Shown here in pieces: positions 41,934 through 50,331 of a stretch of DNA of 59,970 nt. The stretch is from Spirochaetia bacterium (lineage in GTDB: Bacteria > Spirochaetota > Spirochaetia > CADAEX01): positions 1-59,970 of the forward strand of contig JAFSOR010000007.1 in NCBI GenBank assembly GCA_017446885.1. The letters run 5' to 3'. Below the pieces are notes generated by a model. The model saw nothing but the letters and a program-made list of their open reading frames with translations, did no database searches and was not told the origin of the DNA. Position numbers and translations under genes: made by a program. Within the stretch, counting starts at the first letter, position 1, and each line of letters opens with the position of its first letter.

Positions 41934-42296
41934 TCATGCGCTTTCCCGCTCAAACTGATGCGCCACTGACCAGCCAGCAGCCTCAATCATCGCAATGCTA
42001 ATAGCTGGTGCCACAATCTGACCAAGTCCAGGCACAAGCTTTGACAACTCCCTTGCCATCACCTTCATCGGCTGCTTCAAGGTTGTCCGCTTGATTGCCG
42101 CAATCGCAATCCCTTCAGCCACAGACTCTGTGACACTGCCCCCAAAGACCCCTGCCAGAGCCATTGTCATGGTAGTCATAGCAACAAGGTCTGCTGCCAC
42201 CCCAAGCCCAGGAACAGGAATGGCGTTTCCTGCCCCACAAGCAACTGCGTGTCCGTGGATAATCCCATGGCACATATTCATCTGTTCTTCAGTCAT
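41934..42296 (-). CDS. Small glycine/alanine-rich membrane-associated protein (DUF697-like)
   Basis: A 120-residue protein with two hydrophobic stretches: HAVACGAGNAIPVPGLGVAADLVA (quoted as NAIPVPGLGVAADLVA) and LVPGLGQIVAPAISIAMIEA. The P-x-PGLG-x-A-D-x3 pattern recalls DUF697-type GTPase-associated domains; I am not sure of the family. GGAG 8 nt before the ATG lies in the previous gene. It follows the 62-residue gene after 1 nt and is divergent from an XRE protein that also ends in a glycine-rich hydrophobic tail. Confidence 0.65.
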   Translation of the reverse strand: MTEEQMNMCHGIIHGHAVACGAGNAIPVPGLGVAADLVAMTTMTMALAGVFGGSVTESVAEGIAIAAIKRTTLKQPMKVMARELSKLVPGLGQIVAPAISIAMIEAAGWSVAHQFERESA

Positions 42297-42297
42297 A

Positions 42298-42486
42298 TCA
42301 ATTCTCCTTTCTTAATTCGAGTTCTACACGGCTTAAGCCATGTCTGTTTTTCATTGTTCCTATCCGGTAGTCCCAGATTCTTTTCCAACCAAAGTTTCTA
42401 CGCGAGTACAAAAACTTAATCGAAGTGAAGTACCTGCTTCCAATCATTTCAATTTCATCTTTGTTAAAACTTTTTAATCTAATCAT
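42298..42486 (-). CDS. 62-aa basic protein of unknown function
   Basis: MIRLKSFNKDEIEMIGSRYF and a basic aromatic centre (SRRNFGWKRIWDYR) are seen; no family recognised. The gene looks real because a promoter with exact leaderless geometry precedes it and because its stop codon is 1 nt before the ATG of the next gene, whose ribosome binding site lies in its last codons. Confidence 0.55.
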   Translation of the reverse strand: MIRLKSFNKDEIEMIGSRYFTSIKFLYSRRNFGWKRIWDYRIGTMKNRHGLSRVELELRKEN

Positions 42487-42492
42487 AACTTT

Positions 42493-42521
42493 ATATTAAA
42501 ATAATAAAGTTTTTATGTAAA
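42493..42521 (-). promoter_or_regulatory. Leaderless promoter of the 62-aa gene
   Basis: Minus strand: TTTACA (42521-42516), 17-nt spacer, TAATAT (42498-42493), AAAGTT, ATG 42486. Confidence 0.5.
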
Positions 42522-42600
42522 GCGATTTTTTAGAATTTTTTATAAAGTTTTTGTTGCACTCAAGAAAAAATAAGTGTATATTATTAAAAAGGAAAGAATT

Positions 42601-43059
42601 ATGAAACCAAATAGCAACCTTGAAAAAGAAGTTTCCATAATGCAAGACCATTTACAAGAACTTAGAAAACTGGCGGGTTGGTCAGTAGACGAACTTAGCC
42701 AAAAAATGGGCTTAACCAGGCAGGCGGTTTATGCCCTGGAGAACGGCCAAGCCAAGATGAACCAACTTCATTATCTGGCATTAATTCATTTATTCTCAAT
42801 TGAATGTGATTACCACAAAGAAAACAAAGCCCTTGCAGCTGTCTTAAATCTTCTGTTCAACGATACTGATAATTACATTGCCAAGAAAGAAGAATATGAC
42901 CAAAAAATTTTCGGAATAGCATCGATGGGAGCTGTAACAACCAGTACCACTGCCATTGTCCTTGGCGCATTACTCGGGCCACTTGGCCTTATAGGCGCCA
43001 GTGCAGTCGGCCTTTCATCAGCGTTATCTACAAAACTACTGGGGCTCGGCAAGAAATAA
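42601..43059 (+). CDS. XRE-family helix-turn-helix protein with hydrophobic C-terminal tail
   Basis: A 152-residue protein. Residues about 17-70 form an XRE/Cro-type HTH (LRKLAGWSVDELSQKMGLTRQAVYALENGQ, here the core LSQKMGLTRQAVYALENG). After a charged linker the last 45 residues are glycine/alanine-rich and hydrophobic (GAVTTSTTAIVLGALLG, LIGASAVGLSSAL), enough for one or two membrane helices. A membrane-tethered regulator is implied. AAGGAAAG 7 nt before ATG 42601. Divergent from the small hydrophobic pair, with which it probably forms one functional module. Confidence 0.8.
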   Translation: MKPNSNLEKEVSIMQDHLQELRKLAGWSVDELSQKMGLTRQAVYALENGQAKMNQLHYLALIHLFSIECDYHKENKALAAVLNLLFNDTDNYIAKKEEYDQKIFGIASMGAVTTSTTAIVLGALLGPLGLIGASAVGLSSALSTKLLGLGKK

Positions 43060-43062
43060 CAA

Positions 43063-43245
43063 TCAGACGCACTTAAGCGTCTCAATGCTATCCTCCTCTT
43101 TATCACCACAAATCACCATAATCGCAATTATCATAGTAGCTACGGAAATCATCTCTATACTGCCCCTGGTGACAACCATAAAAATCATCCCAATAACTAC
43201 AATCCTGACAATGGCAGTAGTAGCTTGCCTTACAGTTGTCATCAT
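43063..43245 (-). CDS. Possible 60-aa membrane peptide (uncertain)
   Basis: A 60-residue frame with two short hydrophobic helices (IVRIVVIGMIFMVV, ISVATMIIAIMVI) and an acidic C-terminus (GDKEEDSIETL). There is no clear ribosome binding site; TATAGT lies about 20 nt upstream. The opposite strand also reads as hydrophobic residues here, a side effect of the base composition, so this may be non-coding. It ends inside the hairpin at 43065-43082. The remaining part of this 380-bp gap (43246-43439) shows no gene. Confidence 0.3.
   Translation of the reverse strand: MMTTVRQATTAIVRIVVIGMIFMVVTRGSIEMISVATMIIAIMVICGDKEEDSIETLKCV
43065..43082. terminator. Hairpin after the XRE gene
   Basis: AGACGC-acttaa-GCGTCT, 6-bp stem, no long T-run on either strand; possibly a weak bidirectional terminator. 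Confidence 0.4.
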
Positions 43246-43439
43246 CTTCAGTTTTTCATAGTACTATAATTCAATAGAAGAGTAGAATTTCTGTTACAAG
43301 AAATAAGATATCTAAAACAATTCAAGTTCCTTCATAACGAACTTTATATAAGGTATTTCTTCTTTGAAAAGGCAAATAGAAAATAGATAATATAAAAATA
43401 AAGTTTTATACAGATGTCATTAATTCAGATATTAGACTT

Positions 43440-45890
43440 TTAATTCATCAATAAATCATACATTAATTCCGCAGTCAAATCTATAGGAGTTTTATGACCA
43501 TCTAATAAATCTTTATATAAATCATTCTTTCCTTTTTGTAATTGTTGTACTTTCTCTTCAATAGAATCCTCAACAATCATCTTGTATATCATTACATTTT
43601 TTTTCTGACCAATTCGATATATTCTATCTTCTGCTTGTTTTTCAATTGCTGGATTCCACCATGGATCATATATTATAGCTGTATCGGCAGAAACAAGATT
43701 CAACCCTGTACCTCCTGCTTTTAAACTGATAAGGAACACCCCATTCTTACTAGCCTCAAATTCATTCACGAGATCCATTCGATTGTTTGTTTTACCATCC
43801 AAATAAAAGCAATTATAATGTCGTCGAATAATACATTTCTCTATAATTTTAAGCATTTTGGTAAATCGGCTAAAAATAACAACTTTATGCCCTGATACAT
43901 ATAAGCTTTCTAAAATTTCTAAGAGTAAATCAAATTTAGCAGACTCTCTGCAACCGGTTGGGTTCAGTTCTTTATCAAGAAGCTGTGGATGACAGCATAT
44001 TTCCTGCAGATACAACAACCCATTCAACATAATGCTATTAGTTTTTATTTCAAATCTATCGTTTTTTCTATTTATTTCATGCCGAATACTAAATAACATG
44101 TTGTCATATAATTCTTTTTGGCATGTATCCATCTTACAATATAATATCTGTTTTTGCTTTTTGGGGAGATCTTTAAGAACATCTTCCTTCATCCTCCGGA
44201 GAAGAAATGGTGAGGTAATTCGCTTGATCTTCTCAATTCTATGCTGATTATTAGTATCTTTCAAAATAAAACTTACTTTGCTCAAAATATTGGGATTAAT
44301 AAGCTGCATAAGCCCCAAGTATTCCATAATATTATTTTCAACTGGAGTTCCAGTAAGAATAATTCTTGTCTTTGCCTTGATTTTCTTTATTGCTCTATAT
44401 ATTTTTGTTTTTGAATTTTTTATGTTCTGTGCTTCATCAATTATAAGATTTTCAAATTCAATTTTTATAAGTTTTCCAATATCATTTAAAATTGTTCCAT
44501 ATGTTGTGATTATTACCTTATGTTTCTGAATGTCACTCTCATTTCTTCCAATTCCATGATAAATAAAGAAATCAGTATTCGGAGAAAATTTTAAAAATTC
44601 CTTTTCCCAGTTGGCTAATAGAGTTTTGGGTACAATAATAATACTTTTTGTATCTTTCATACTACTATCAGATAGATATGCTATTATCTGCAAGGTCTTC
44701 CCTAAACCCATATCATCTGCAAGGCATCCGCCAAATCCATTCTTACGAAGAGAAAGCAACCACCTTACACCATTTTTTTGATATCCTCGTAATATTTTTA
44801 TCAACTTATCATCAATAACCATTGAAACAGCATCATAATCAACCAATCTATCAAGATCCTTTATAATACCATTGCCACATTCTTGAGCTATTTCTATCGC
44901 ATCAACTAGTTTATTTTTATTTATACGAAGTGTATTCCCTAATCTATCACCTGTTTTTAATGCAGAGCCTAAAGCCTCTGGAACAATTATCATTTTTCCA
45001 TTGAATTCCAACCAAGTATCTCTCTTTAGCCGAAAATTGACTAAATCAGCTATATTTACCTTTTCATCTTCAAGTTCAATATCTCCTTTTATATCAAACC
45101 AATCTATCCCATATGAAATATGAATATTAGAAAAATCGCTTTTAACAATTTGAGTTTTCTTATCAATAAAAACACTAATCCCCTCGAAAACCAAGTTTGC
45201 AATATCTCTATTAAAGTTTTTTCCGCTGTAAATAAATCCCGTCCCCCGAACATAACTCCAATTATGCTTCTTAATAATTATGACGACACTCTCTTCAAAT
45301 CCATAATCACGATAATTGGAATCCAACTGTCGCTCTTTATCCTCATAATTAACGCTAATGTCATCATAGTCAAATACTAATTCTAATGGATGTTCTTTCA
45401 TATTGATATTTACATATGCTTTAGCTATAATCTGTCTAGCAGTATCAATTACATCAGTTTCTTTTATAAGTAAAAACAAATTCGTCTTATCATATGCAAT
45501 CTTAACTTTTCCAATCTGTAAATAGTCAAGGCCCGAATGTTCTTTATAATAAACGTTATTCACTTGGAACATTGGTGTGGTTTTATCATGGTAAAAAAGG
45601 CAGCCCATTTGGGCAAATTGAATTAATTTATACAAATTGGAATCAGAAATTATATGTTGATATTTATTAATTTGGACATTGATTGGAGAAAACAAGAATT
45701 CTTTTATTGAATTAAACTCATAGGGAGAAAGATTATCCACTTGATTTATTCCATAAATATTAGCATTCCGTAGCAAACCAGAAAACTGTTGCTTCTTTAG
45801 GTGCGGAATTGTTCCTTCATAAGTTTCAAGAACAATTTTCCCTTTTTTTTTGCTTTCTGATATGTTAATATTTAGTATCAAATCTGCCAT
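43440..45890 (-). CDS. SNF2-family DNA translocase/helicase
   Basis: An 816-residue SNF2 ATPase. The N-terminal 360 residues are unassigned; the motor starts with LRGYQKNGVRWLLSLRKNGFGG, Walker A region LADDMGLGKTLQ, DEAQ box in LIIDEAQNIKNS, LTGTPVENNI, and second lobe VVIFSRFTKML, SLKAGGTGLNL and DRIYRIGQKKNV. Very A+T-rich, unlike core genes. Bacterial SNF2 proteins act in transcription recycling (RapA) or in defence systems; a RapA-type N-terminus is not apparent. It follows the radical SAM gene by 67 bp on the same strand, which may only be neighbourhood. Confidence 0.88.
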   Translation of the reverse strand: MADLILNINISESKKKGKIVLETYEGTIPHLKKQQFSGLLRNANIYGINQVDNLSPYEFNSIKEFLFSPINVQINKYQHIISDSNLYKLIQFAQMGCLFYHDKTTPMFQVNNVYYKEHSGLDYLQIGKVKIAYDKTNLFLLIKETDVIDTARQIIAKAYVNINMKEHPLELVFDYDDISVNYEDKERQLDSNYRDYGFEESVVIIIKKHNWSYVRGTGFIYSGKNFNRDIANLVFEGISVFIDKKTQIVKSDFSNIHISYGIDWFDIKGDIELEDEKVNIADLVNFRLKRDTWLEFNGKMIIVPEALGSALKTGDRLGNTLRINKNKLVDAIEIAQECGNGIIKDLDRLVDYDAVSMVIDDKLIKILRGYQKNGVRWLLSLRKNGFGGCLADDMGLGKTLQIIAYLSDSSMKDTKSIIIVPKTLLANWEKEFLKFSPNTDFFIYHGIGRNESDIQKHKVIITTYGTILNDIGKLIKIEFENLIIDEAQNIKNSKTKIYRAIKKIKAKTRIILTGTPVENNIMEYLGLMQLINPNILSKVSFILKDTNNQHRIEKIKRITSPFLLRRMKEDVLKDLPKKQKQILYCKMDTCQKELYDNMLFSIRHEINRKNDRFEIKTNSIMLNGLLYLQEICCHPQLLDKELNPTGCRESAKFDLLLEILESLYVSGHKVVIFSRFTKMLKIIEKCIIRRHYNCFYLDGKTNNRMDLVNEFEASKNGVFLISLKAGGTGLNLVSADTAIIYDPWWNPAIEKQAEDRIYRIGQKKNVMIYKMIVEDSIEEKVQQLQKGKNDLYKDLLDGHKTPIDLTAELMYDLLMN

Positions 45891-45957
45891 AATATATCTT
45901 CACCTAACAATTTTGAAAAAAAATAATATGCAACGCCAGCATAAATCCAATCATCTT

Positions 45958-47295
45958 TTATTCATAAAAAAAATCATTACATTTTATCATTTTATCATAT
46001 ATTACTTCTTTTTTATCACATATGTAGTGCCATTCCCCCCGATGAATACCAACATCTTTAATTCCTTCATATTCTAATCGGCAACCACCACCACAAATAT
46101 AACGAATTTCACAATTCTTGCATTCTGCTGTATTATCTACAGAAGTATCCATCATTATTTTATCTGATTCTGCAAACAATTCTTTAAAGTTTGTATTAAG
46201 TATATTAATTCTGCTGACCAATTCATGTATTCTATTACACCAAAAGACCTGCCCATCTGCCGAAATACTAATTCCCCCGAAACCACAGTTTTTTCTTAAA
46301 AAGTGATTCTCATAATTTAAAACAAAAGTCTCAGTATAATAATTGGGATATAGTCTTTCTACAAGATTTCTTAAGATTTGCTTATAGTTTTTATTTTCTT
46401 CCTTTGTCATACAAACTTCCCTTCCAGGAATAAGTTCTAAATTGAACTTAATAAATACTTGAGGATACTTTTTAATTAATTTTCTTGCAAAAGGTTCAAA
46501 ATTATCAACAAATTCAGTTAAATTATCATACAATGGAGTAACCGCAACAGATACTTTTGTTCCAAGTGCACTAAAATCTTTCACACATTGAATTGCCTTG
46601 TCAAATCCATCATATTGCCTTACTTTATAGTAAGATTCCTTGTCGTAGCCATCTATACTAATTTGTATTTCGTCTATATAACTTCCCAATTCTTGGATTT
46701 TCTTTTCATCCCATAATACCCCGTTACTAAGGACAGTAACTACAAGTCCTATCTCGTGAGCATGTTTAATAACTTTCTCAAACCCCTTATATACCGTCAC
46801 TTCGCCACCAGTAAACGAAACACCATGTCCACCGTTTTCCTTAAAATCATTAAGTACTTTCATCCATTGCTCACATGGTAATTCATTCACAATGATGTCT
46901 CCTGCAAACATATAGCAATGCTTACAATGTTGATTGCAATTATTTGTTAGGTATATGTATATGTCCCTAACTTTATTATCTTTGCATTTAGGATTCTCAA
47001 ATTTTTTTGCCTCAATTTGGGTTATAACATTAATAACAGCTTCCTCTTTCCCTATTTTCAAAGTTTCTTCTACAGTATATCCTTCGGTAAGCAATTGAAA
47101 AGCCCTGAATTCTTCATAGTCCTTAAGGACTAGCCAAGAGATACCCTCTGAGTTAATTATTAGATAAAAACCCTTATACTTGCATGTCACAAGCCCTTTA
47201 GGGAAGTGATATACCTTATTTATTTCTATTTCAGTTTCTCGGTCATTTTCTTCATAGCCGAGGTTTTTCTTCTTGTTTTTCATCATATAGACCAT
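45958..47295 (-). CDS. Radical SAM/SPASM peptide maturase (RiPP-type)
   Basis: A 445-residue enzyme. Residues about 27-98 look like a PqqD/RRE-type peptide-binding domain (LIINSEGISWLVLKDYEEF, LLTEGYTVEETLKIG). The radical SAM cluster is C120-x3-C124-x2-C127 (CNQHCKHCYMF), then SFTGGEVTVYKGFE. The C-terminus holds SPASM auxiliary cluster cysteines (CGFGGISIS, FWCNRI, CKNCEIRYICGGGCRLEYEG). Such enzymes install cross-links or thioethers in ribosomal peptides. A 33-aa precursor gene lies upstream. No ribosome binding site is evident; a TATAAA lies 8 nt before the internal ATG at codon 4. Confidence 0.85.
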   Translation of the reverse strand: MVYMMKNKKKNLGYEENDRETEIEINKVYHFPKGLVTCKYKGFYLIINSEGISWLVLKDYEEFRAFQLLTEGYTVEETLKIGKEEAVINVITQIEAKKFENPKCKDNKVRDIYIYLTNNCNQHCKHCYMFAGDIIVNELPCEQWMKVLNDFKENGGHGVSFTGGEVTVYKGFEKVIKHAHEIGLVVTVLSNGVLWDEKKIQELGSYIDEIQISIDGYDKESYYKVRQYDGFDKAIQCVKDFSALGTKVSVAVTPLYDNLTEFVDNFEPFARKLIKKYPQVFIKFNLELIPGREVCMTKEENKNYKQILRNLVERLYPNYYTETFVLNYENHFLRKNCGFGGISISADGQVFWCNRIHELVSRINILNTNFKELFAESDKIMMDTSVDNTAECKNCEIRYICGGGCRLEYEGIKDVGIHRGEWHYICDKKEVIYDKMIKCNDFFYE

Positions 47296-47312
47296 TTATA
47301 CATCGATAACTA

Positions 47313-47345
47313 AAGAAAAGCGTGACAATAATGCCACGCTTTTCT
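47313..47345 (-). terminator. Attenuator-like hairpin between precursor peptide and maturase genes
   Basis: Minus strand: AGAAAAGCGTG, 10-nt loop, CACGCTTTTCT, then TTTAG. An 11-bp perfect stem. The short T-run suggests partial termination, allowing excess precursor transcript over maturase transcript, as often seen in RiPP operons (inference). A second stem, AAATCAAA-N6-TTTGATTT, spans the precursor stop codon at 47366-47387. Confidence 0.7.
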
Positions 47346-47373
47346 CAATACGAGTCAAGTTGTCAAATCAAAG

Positions 47374-47475
47374 TTAGTTTTGATTTTTATCACAACTTTT
47401 GAAGCAGTACATGCTATTAATCCTAGCATCTTTCTTCACTTTCTTGTTCTTCCAAGTGATCTTGATTTTCTTCAT
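47374..47475 (-). CDS. Predicted RiPP precursor peptide, 33 aa
   Basis: A 33-residue gene missing from ordinary gene calls. GGAGG (47489-47485) sits 9 nt before the ATG. The N-terminal part is highly basic: MKKIKITWKNKKVKKDAR (residues 1-18), a plausible leader; the C-terminal part INS-MYCFKSCDKNQN (19-33) has C24 and C28 (CxxxC) between aromatic Y23 and F25 and would be the core. It lies directly upstream of a radical SAM/SPASM maturase and downstream of an M42 peptidase gene, all on one strand. Family unknown to me; modification and product are inferred only from context. Confidence 0.7.
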   Translation of the reverse strand: MKKIKITWKNKKVKKDARINSMYCFKSCDKNQN

Positions 47476-47567
47476 GGAAGTGTACCTCCAAATATAAAAA
47501 TTTAAAGTTTAGCTATAAAAAACAAACTTGTCGTTTATACTATTTATAATACATTCTTCATAAAAAA

Positions 47568-48524
47568 TCAAATCTCTGATATCAAATATGACAAATACCT
47601 TCGGCACTCCGCGATATCATCCTTATGCATTATAGAATTCGCACTGTGTATATGACTGCATGGAATAGAAATTCCCAATTCCTCATAACCATTATCTACT
47701 TCATTAGAAATAACAAGTTCGCTTGTACCACAATCGCTTACTTCCATCTGAAATATTATTCCATTGTTAGAAGCAATTTCTATTGCTCGTCCAACACATG
47801 CAGGACTTGATAATCCCATGCTATCTGAAATCTTTATGCCAACTCCATTTGAAAGTTTAAGGCTATTTCTATCTCCAACACACGATGCGTCAATAGTAAT
47901 ACATATATCTGGTTGAATTGAAGTATTAAGAACACGGGCTCCTCGCATATTTGTTTCTTCCATAACAGAAAAGCAAAAATATGTGTCATTTTTCAATGAT
48001 TTGCATTTTGATATAATATCCCACAAACAAAAACACGATGCCCTATTGTCTAAAGCTTTTCCTATAAAGAACTCTTCCGTTTCTTGCAATGGAATATCAA
48101 AGGTGAAAACATCTCCCGGCGACACTTTATCTAAAGCATAACTATCATTTATCTCTAAAACAAGATTATCATAATTATAAGGTTTCATGTGTAATGGATC
48201 TTTAGCATATATTACTCCTTTTAATCCATTATCAAAAATAACCCTTTGCTGATGTGCATTCCAAGTTTTAATATTCCCTAAACTCTTCAAAGAGTATTGC
48301 CCTTTGGAAATTTCCGCAATAATCTGAAACCCAACTTCATCTACATGAGCTCGAGCCAATATCTTTTTTTTGCTATCTTCTCCCTTAATAAAAAACACTA
48401 AATTTCCCACACTATCAATGTGTATTTTACCATAGTCCAAAGTTTCTAGCTTTTGATAAAGAAAGTTTATTAATTGTTTCTCATAACCTGAAACAGCAAT
48501 CATATTACATAATGCTTCAAGCAA
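47568..48524 (-). CDS. M42 family metallo-aminopeptidase (possible RiPP protease)
   Basis: A 318-residue peptidase of the M42/M28 group. Metal ligands: ILARAHVDEVGFQII (H, D), KALDNRASCFC (D), VMEETNMRGAR (E-E), TIDASCV (D), and the final His in CSHIHSANSIM. Cleaves N-terminal residues. The start is TTG, backed by GGGGAAAG 5 nt upstream and by the family N-terminus ML-x2-L-x-A-x-SGYE. Placed first in the cluster and A+T-rich like its neighbours, it could trim the leader or recycle peptide; a general role remains possible. Confidence 0.82.
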   Translation of the reverse strand: MLEALCNMIAVSGYEKQLINFLYQKLETLDYGKIHIDSVGNLVFFIKGEDSKKKILARAHVDEVGFQIIAEISKGQYSLKSLGNIKTWNAHQQRVIFDNGLKGVIYAKDPLHMKPYNYDNLVLEINDSYALDKVSPGDVFTFDIPLQETEEFFIGKALDNRASCFCLWDIISKCKSLKNDTYFCFSVMEETNMRGARVLNTSIQPDICITIDASCVGDRNSLKLSNGVGIKISDSMGLSSPACVGRAIEIASNNGIIFQMEVSDCGTSELVISNEVDNGYEELGISIPCSHIHSANSIMHKDDIAECRRYLSYLISEI

Positions 48525-48637
48525 ATCTTTCCCCGCCCTTTATAAATGAATAATAATCTAATAATAGCTTAATTTTATTATTTATGTTATTTTATGTTAA
48601 TCACTCATTTTGTTCAAGGCTAATACATTTTTTCAAC

Positions 48638-48669
48638 AAAAAAAATCACCCCGAGAAAACCCGGGGTGA
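48638..48669 (-). terminator. Rho-independent terminator after dapA
   Basis: Minus strand: TCACCCCG-GGTTTTCT-CGGGGTGA (48669-48646), then eight T. It ends the long pot-DHH-mvk-dap unit and isolates the RiPP cluster. Confidence 0.92.
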
Positions 48670-48693
48670 CGATATAGCTCGAAGTACTAAAAC

Positions 48694-49569
48694 TTACTGA
48701 GCAAGCTTAGCCATTGCAGCATCCACCTGAGCCTTGACAGCATCGGATGTAGAGCACAGAGGCAGGCGGTAAGCTTCTTGGATCATGCCAGCCTTGGCCA
48801 TTGCATACTTGATTGGCACTGGGTTGGTGTCGGCAAACTCTGCACGGAAGAATGGGAGCATCTTGTAATGGAGCTTCTTAGCCTCTTCCAGGTTGCCAGC
48901 CAGTGTTGCGTTACACAGTGCATTCATCTCCTTTGGATACAGGTTGGATGCTACAGATACAATTCCCTTTCCGCCCATTGCGATAAGGAGGAAGCCCAGG
49001 TTGTCGTCGCCGGAGAGCACTGTGAATGTGTCTGGCTTTGCAGCAATCAGGTTCATCATCTGGTTCACGTCGCCGCTTGCTTCCTTTACAGCCTGGATGT
49101 TTGGATGCTTTGCCAGGCGGAGCATTGTAGCGTTGTCGATGTTCTTTCCTGTTCTTCCAGGGATGTTGTATACAACCATTGGAATATCAACTGCGTCTGC
49201 GATAGTCATAAAGTGGCGGTAGAAGCCCTCCATGCTGGGCTTGTTGTAGTATGGTGCAACCTGCAGTGTGGCATCTACTCCATAGCTTGCAGCAACCTTG
49301 GTCATGTGCAGAGCCTCGGCTGTGCTGTTGGAGCCTGCGCCTGCGATAATCTGGCAGCGGCCTGCAGCCTGTCTTGCTACAAACTCGATAATCTTAAGGT
49401 GATCCTCGTGGATAATTGTCGGGCTCTCGCCTGTTGTACCCATAGGTGCAATTCCGGCAACTCCGGACTCCACCTGGAAATCCACCAGTGCCTTGAGTGC
49501 GCCCCAGTCGATTGATTCGTCCTTATTGAATGGTGTGATAAGGGCGGTATATATTCCTTCAAACTTCAT
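48694..49569 (-). CDS. dapA: 4-Hydroxy-tetrahydrodipicolinate synthase
   Basis: A 291-residue TIM-barrel aldolase that condenses pyruvate and aspartate semialdehyde in lysine/diaminopimelate synthesis. Motifs: GMTTGES-like APMGTTGESPTI, YYNKPSMEGFYRHF, YNIPGRTGKNI and the Schiff-base Lys in NIQAVKEASGD. AGGAGAATAAA before ATG. It follows dapB by 14 bp. Spirochaetes with ornithine peptidoglycan do not need DAP in the wall, so lysine supply is a likely role. Confidence 0.95.
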   Translation of the reverse strand: MKFEGIYTALITPFNKDESIDWGALKALVDFQVESGVAGIAPMGTTGESPTIIHEDHLKIIEFVARQAAGRCQIIAGAGSNSTAEALHMTKVAASYGVDATLQVAPYYNKPSMEGFYRHFMTIADAVDIPMVVYNIPGRTGKNIDNATMLRLAKHPNIQAVKEASGDVNQMMNLIAAKPDTFTVLSGDDNLGFLLIAMGGKGIVSVASNLYPKEMNALCNATLAGNLEEAKKLHYKMLPFFRAEFADTNPVPIKYAMAKAGMIQEAYRLPLCSTSDAVKAQVDAAMAKLAQ

Positions 49570-49583
49570 TTTATTCTCCTATA

Positions 49584-50327
49584 TTACGGTAAAATCTCTT
49601 TTATAAAATCCTCTACTCTGTAGAAGCCTTTTTTATCTTTAATCCACTCTGCTGCCATAACTGCACCCAGGGCAAAACCTCCGCGGCTCCGTGCATTATG
49701 GGTGATTTCTATGGTATCGGCAGGTGAATCCATATACATGGTATGGATTCCAGGAATGCTGCCACCTCTTGTGGATGACACATGGAGCTCTTCCGGCTCG
49801 ATCCGCCTGTCCAGGCACTGTGTCACAATCTTGGTCTTGCGGTCGCAGTTGGCAAGTATTTTTTCTGCCAATGTGATTGCGGTACCAGATGGGGAATCTT
49901 TCTTAAGCTTATGATGCATCTCGTGCACCATGATGTCGTACTCCGGCACTTTATTCACCAGAGTGGCCGCATAGCTTGCCAGCTTGAACAGCATGTGGGC
50001 ACCGATGGAGAAGTTTGATCCCCATACAAAGCCTATGCCTGCTTTCTCGATCATGGCCTTGATCTGATCATGCTTGTCGCCCCAGCCAGTAGTTCCAAGA
50101 ACAACAGGTGTGGAACCCTGCGCGTATGCGGTACAGTTTTTAAGCACAGCTGCTGGCGATGAGAAGTCGATTACTACATCTGCATCAGCCAGTACAGCAG
50201 CTGATATCTCCTTATGAGCAGTCTCCACCATCGGGTCAACGACGGCAGACACAAAATGACCCCGGGAAAGGAGAATCTTTTCGATTTCCTTTCCCATCTG
50301 GCCGTAGCCTGATAATAAAACTTTCAT
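49584..50327 (-). CDS. dapB: 4-Hydroxy-tetrahydrodipicolinate reductase
   Basis: A 247-residue NAD(P)H enzyme, the step after DapA. Nucleotide loop VLLSGYGQMGKEIEKI, LGTTGWGDKHD, SNFSIGAHMLFKLA, and the catalytic EMHHKLKKDSPSGTA (His-His-Lys). Starts 4 nt after the mevalonate kinase stop, so all are one transcript. Confidence 0.93.
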   Translation of the reverse strand: MKVLLSGYGQMGKEIEKILLSRGHFVSAVVDPMVETAHKEISAAVLADADVVIDFSSPAAVLKNCTAYAQGSTPVVLGTTGWGDKHDQIKAMIEKAGIGFVWGSNFSIGAHMLFKLASYAATLVNKVPEYDIMVHEMHHKLKKDSPSGTAITLAEKILANCDRKTKIVTQCLDRRIEPEELHVSSTRGGSIPGIHTMYMDSPADTIEITHNARSRGGFALGAVMAAEWIKDKKGFYRVEDFIKEILP

Positions 50328-50331
50328 ATTT

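Noticed and set aside
43001..43261. Plus-strand hydrophobic 86-aa frame after the XRE gene
   Set aside because: Overlaps the XRE gene in another frame, no ribosome binding site at internal ATG, and crosses a hairpin; hydrophobicity follows from base composition. The minus-strand alternative is kept at low confidence.
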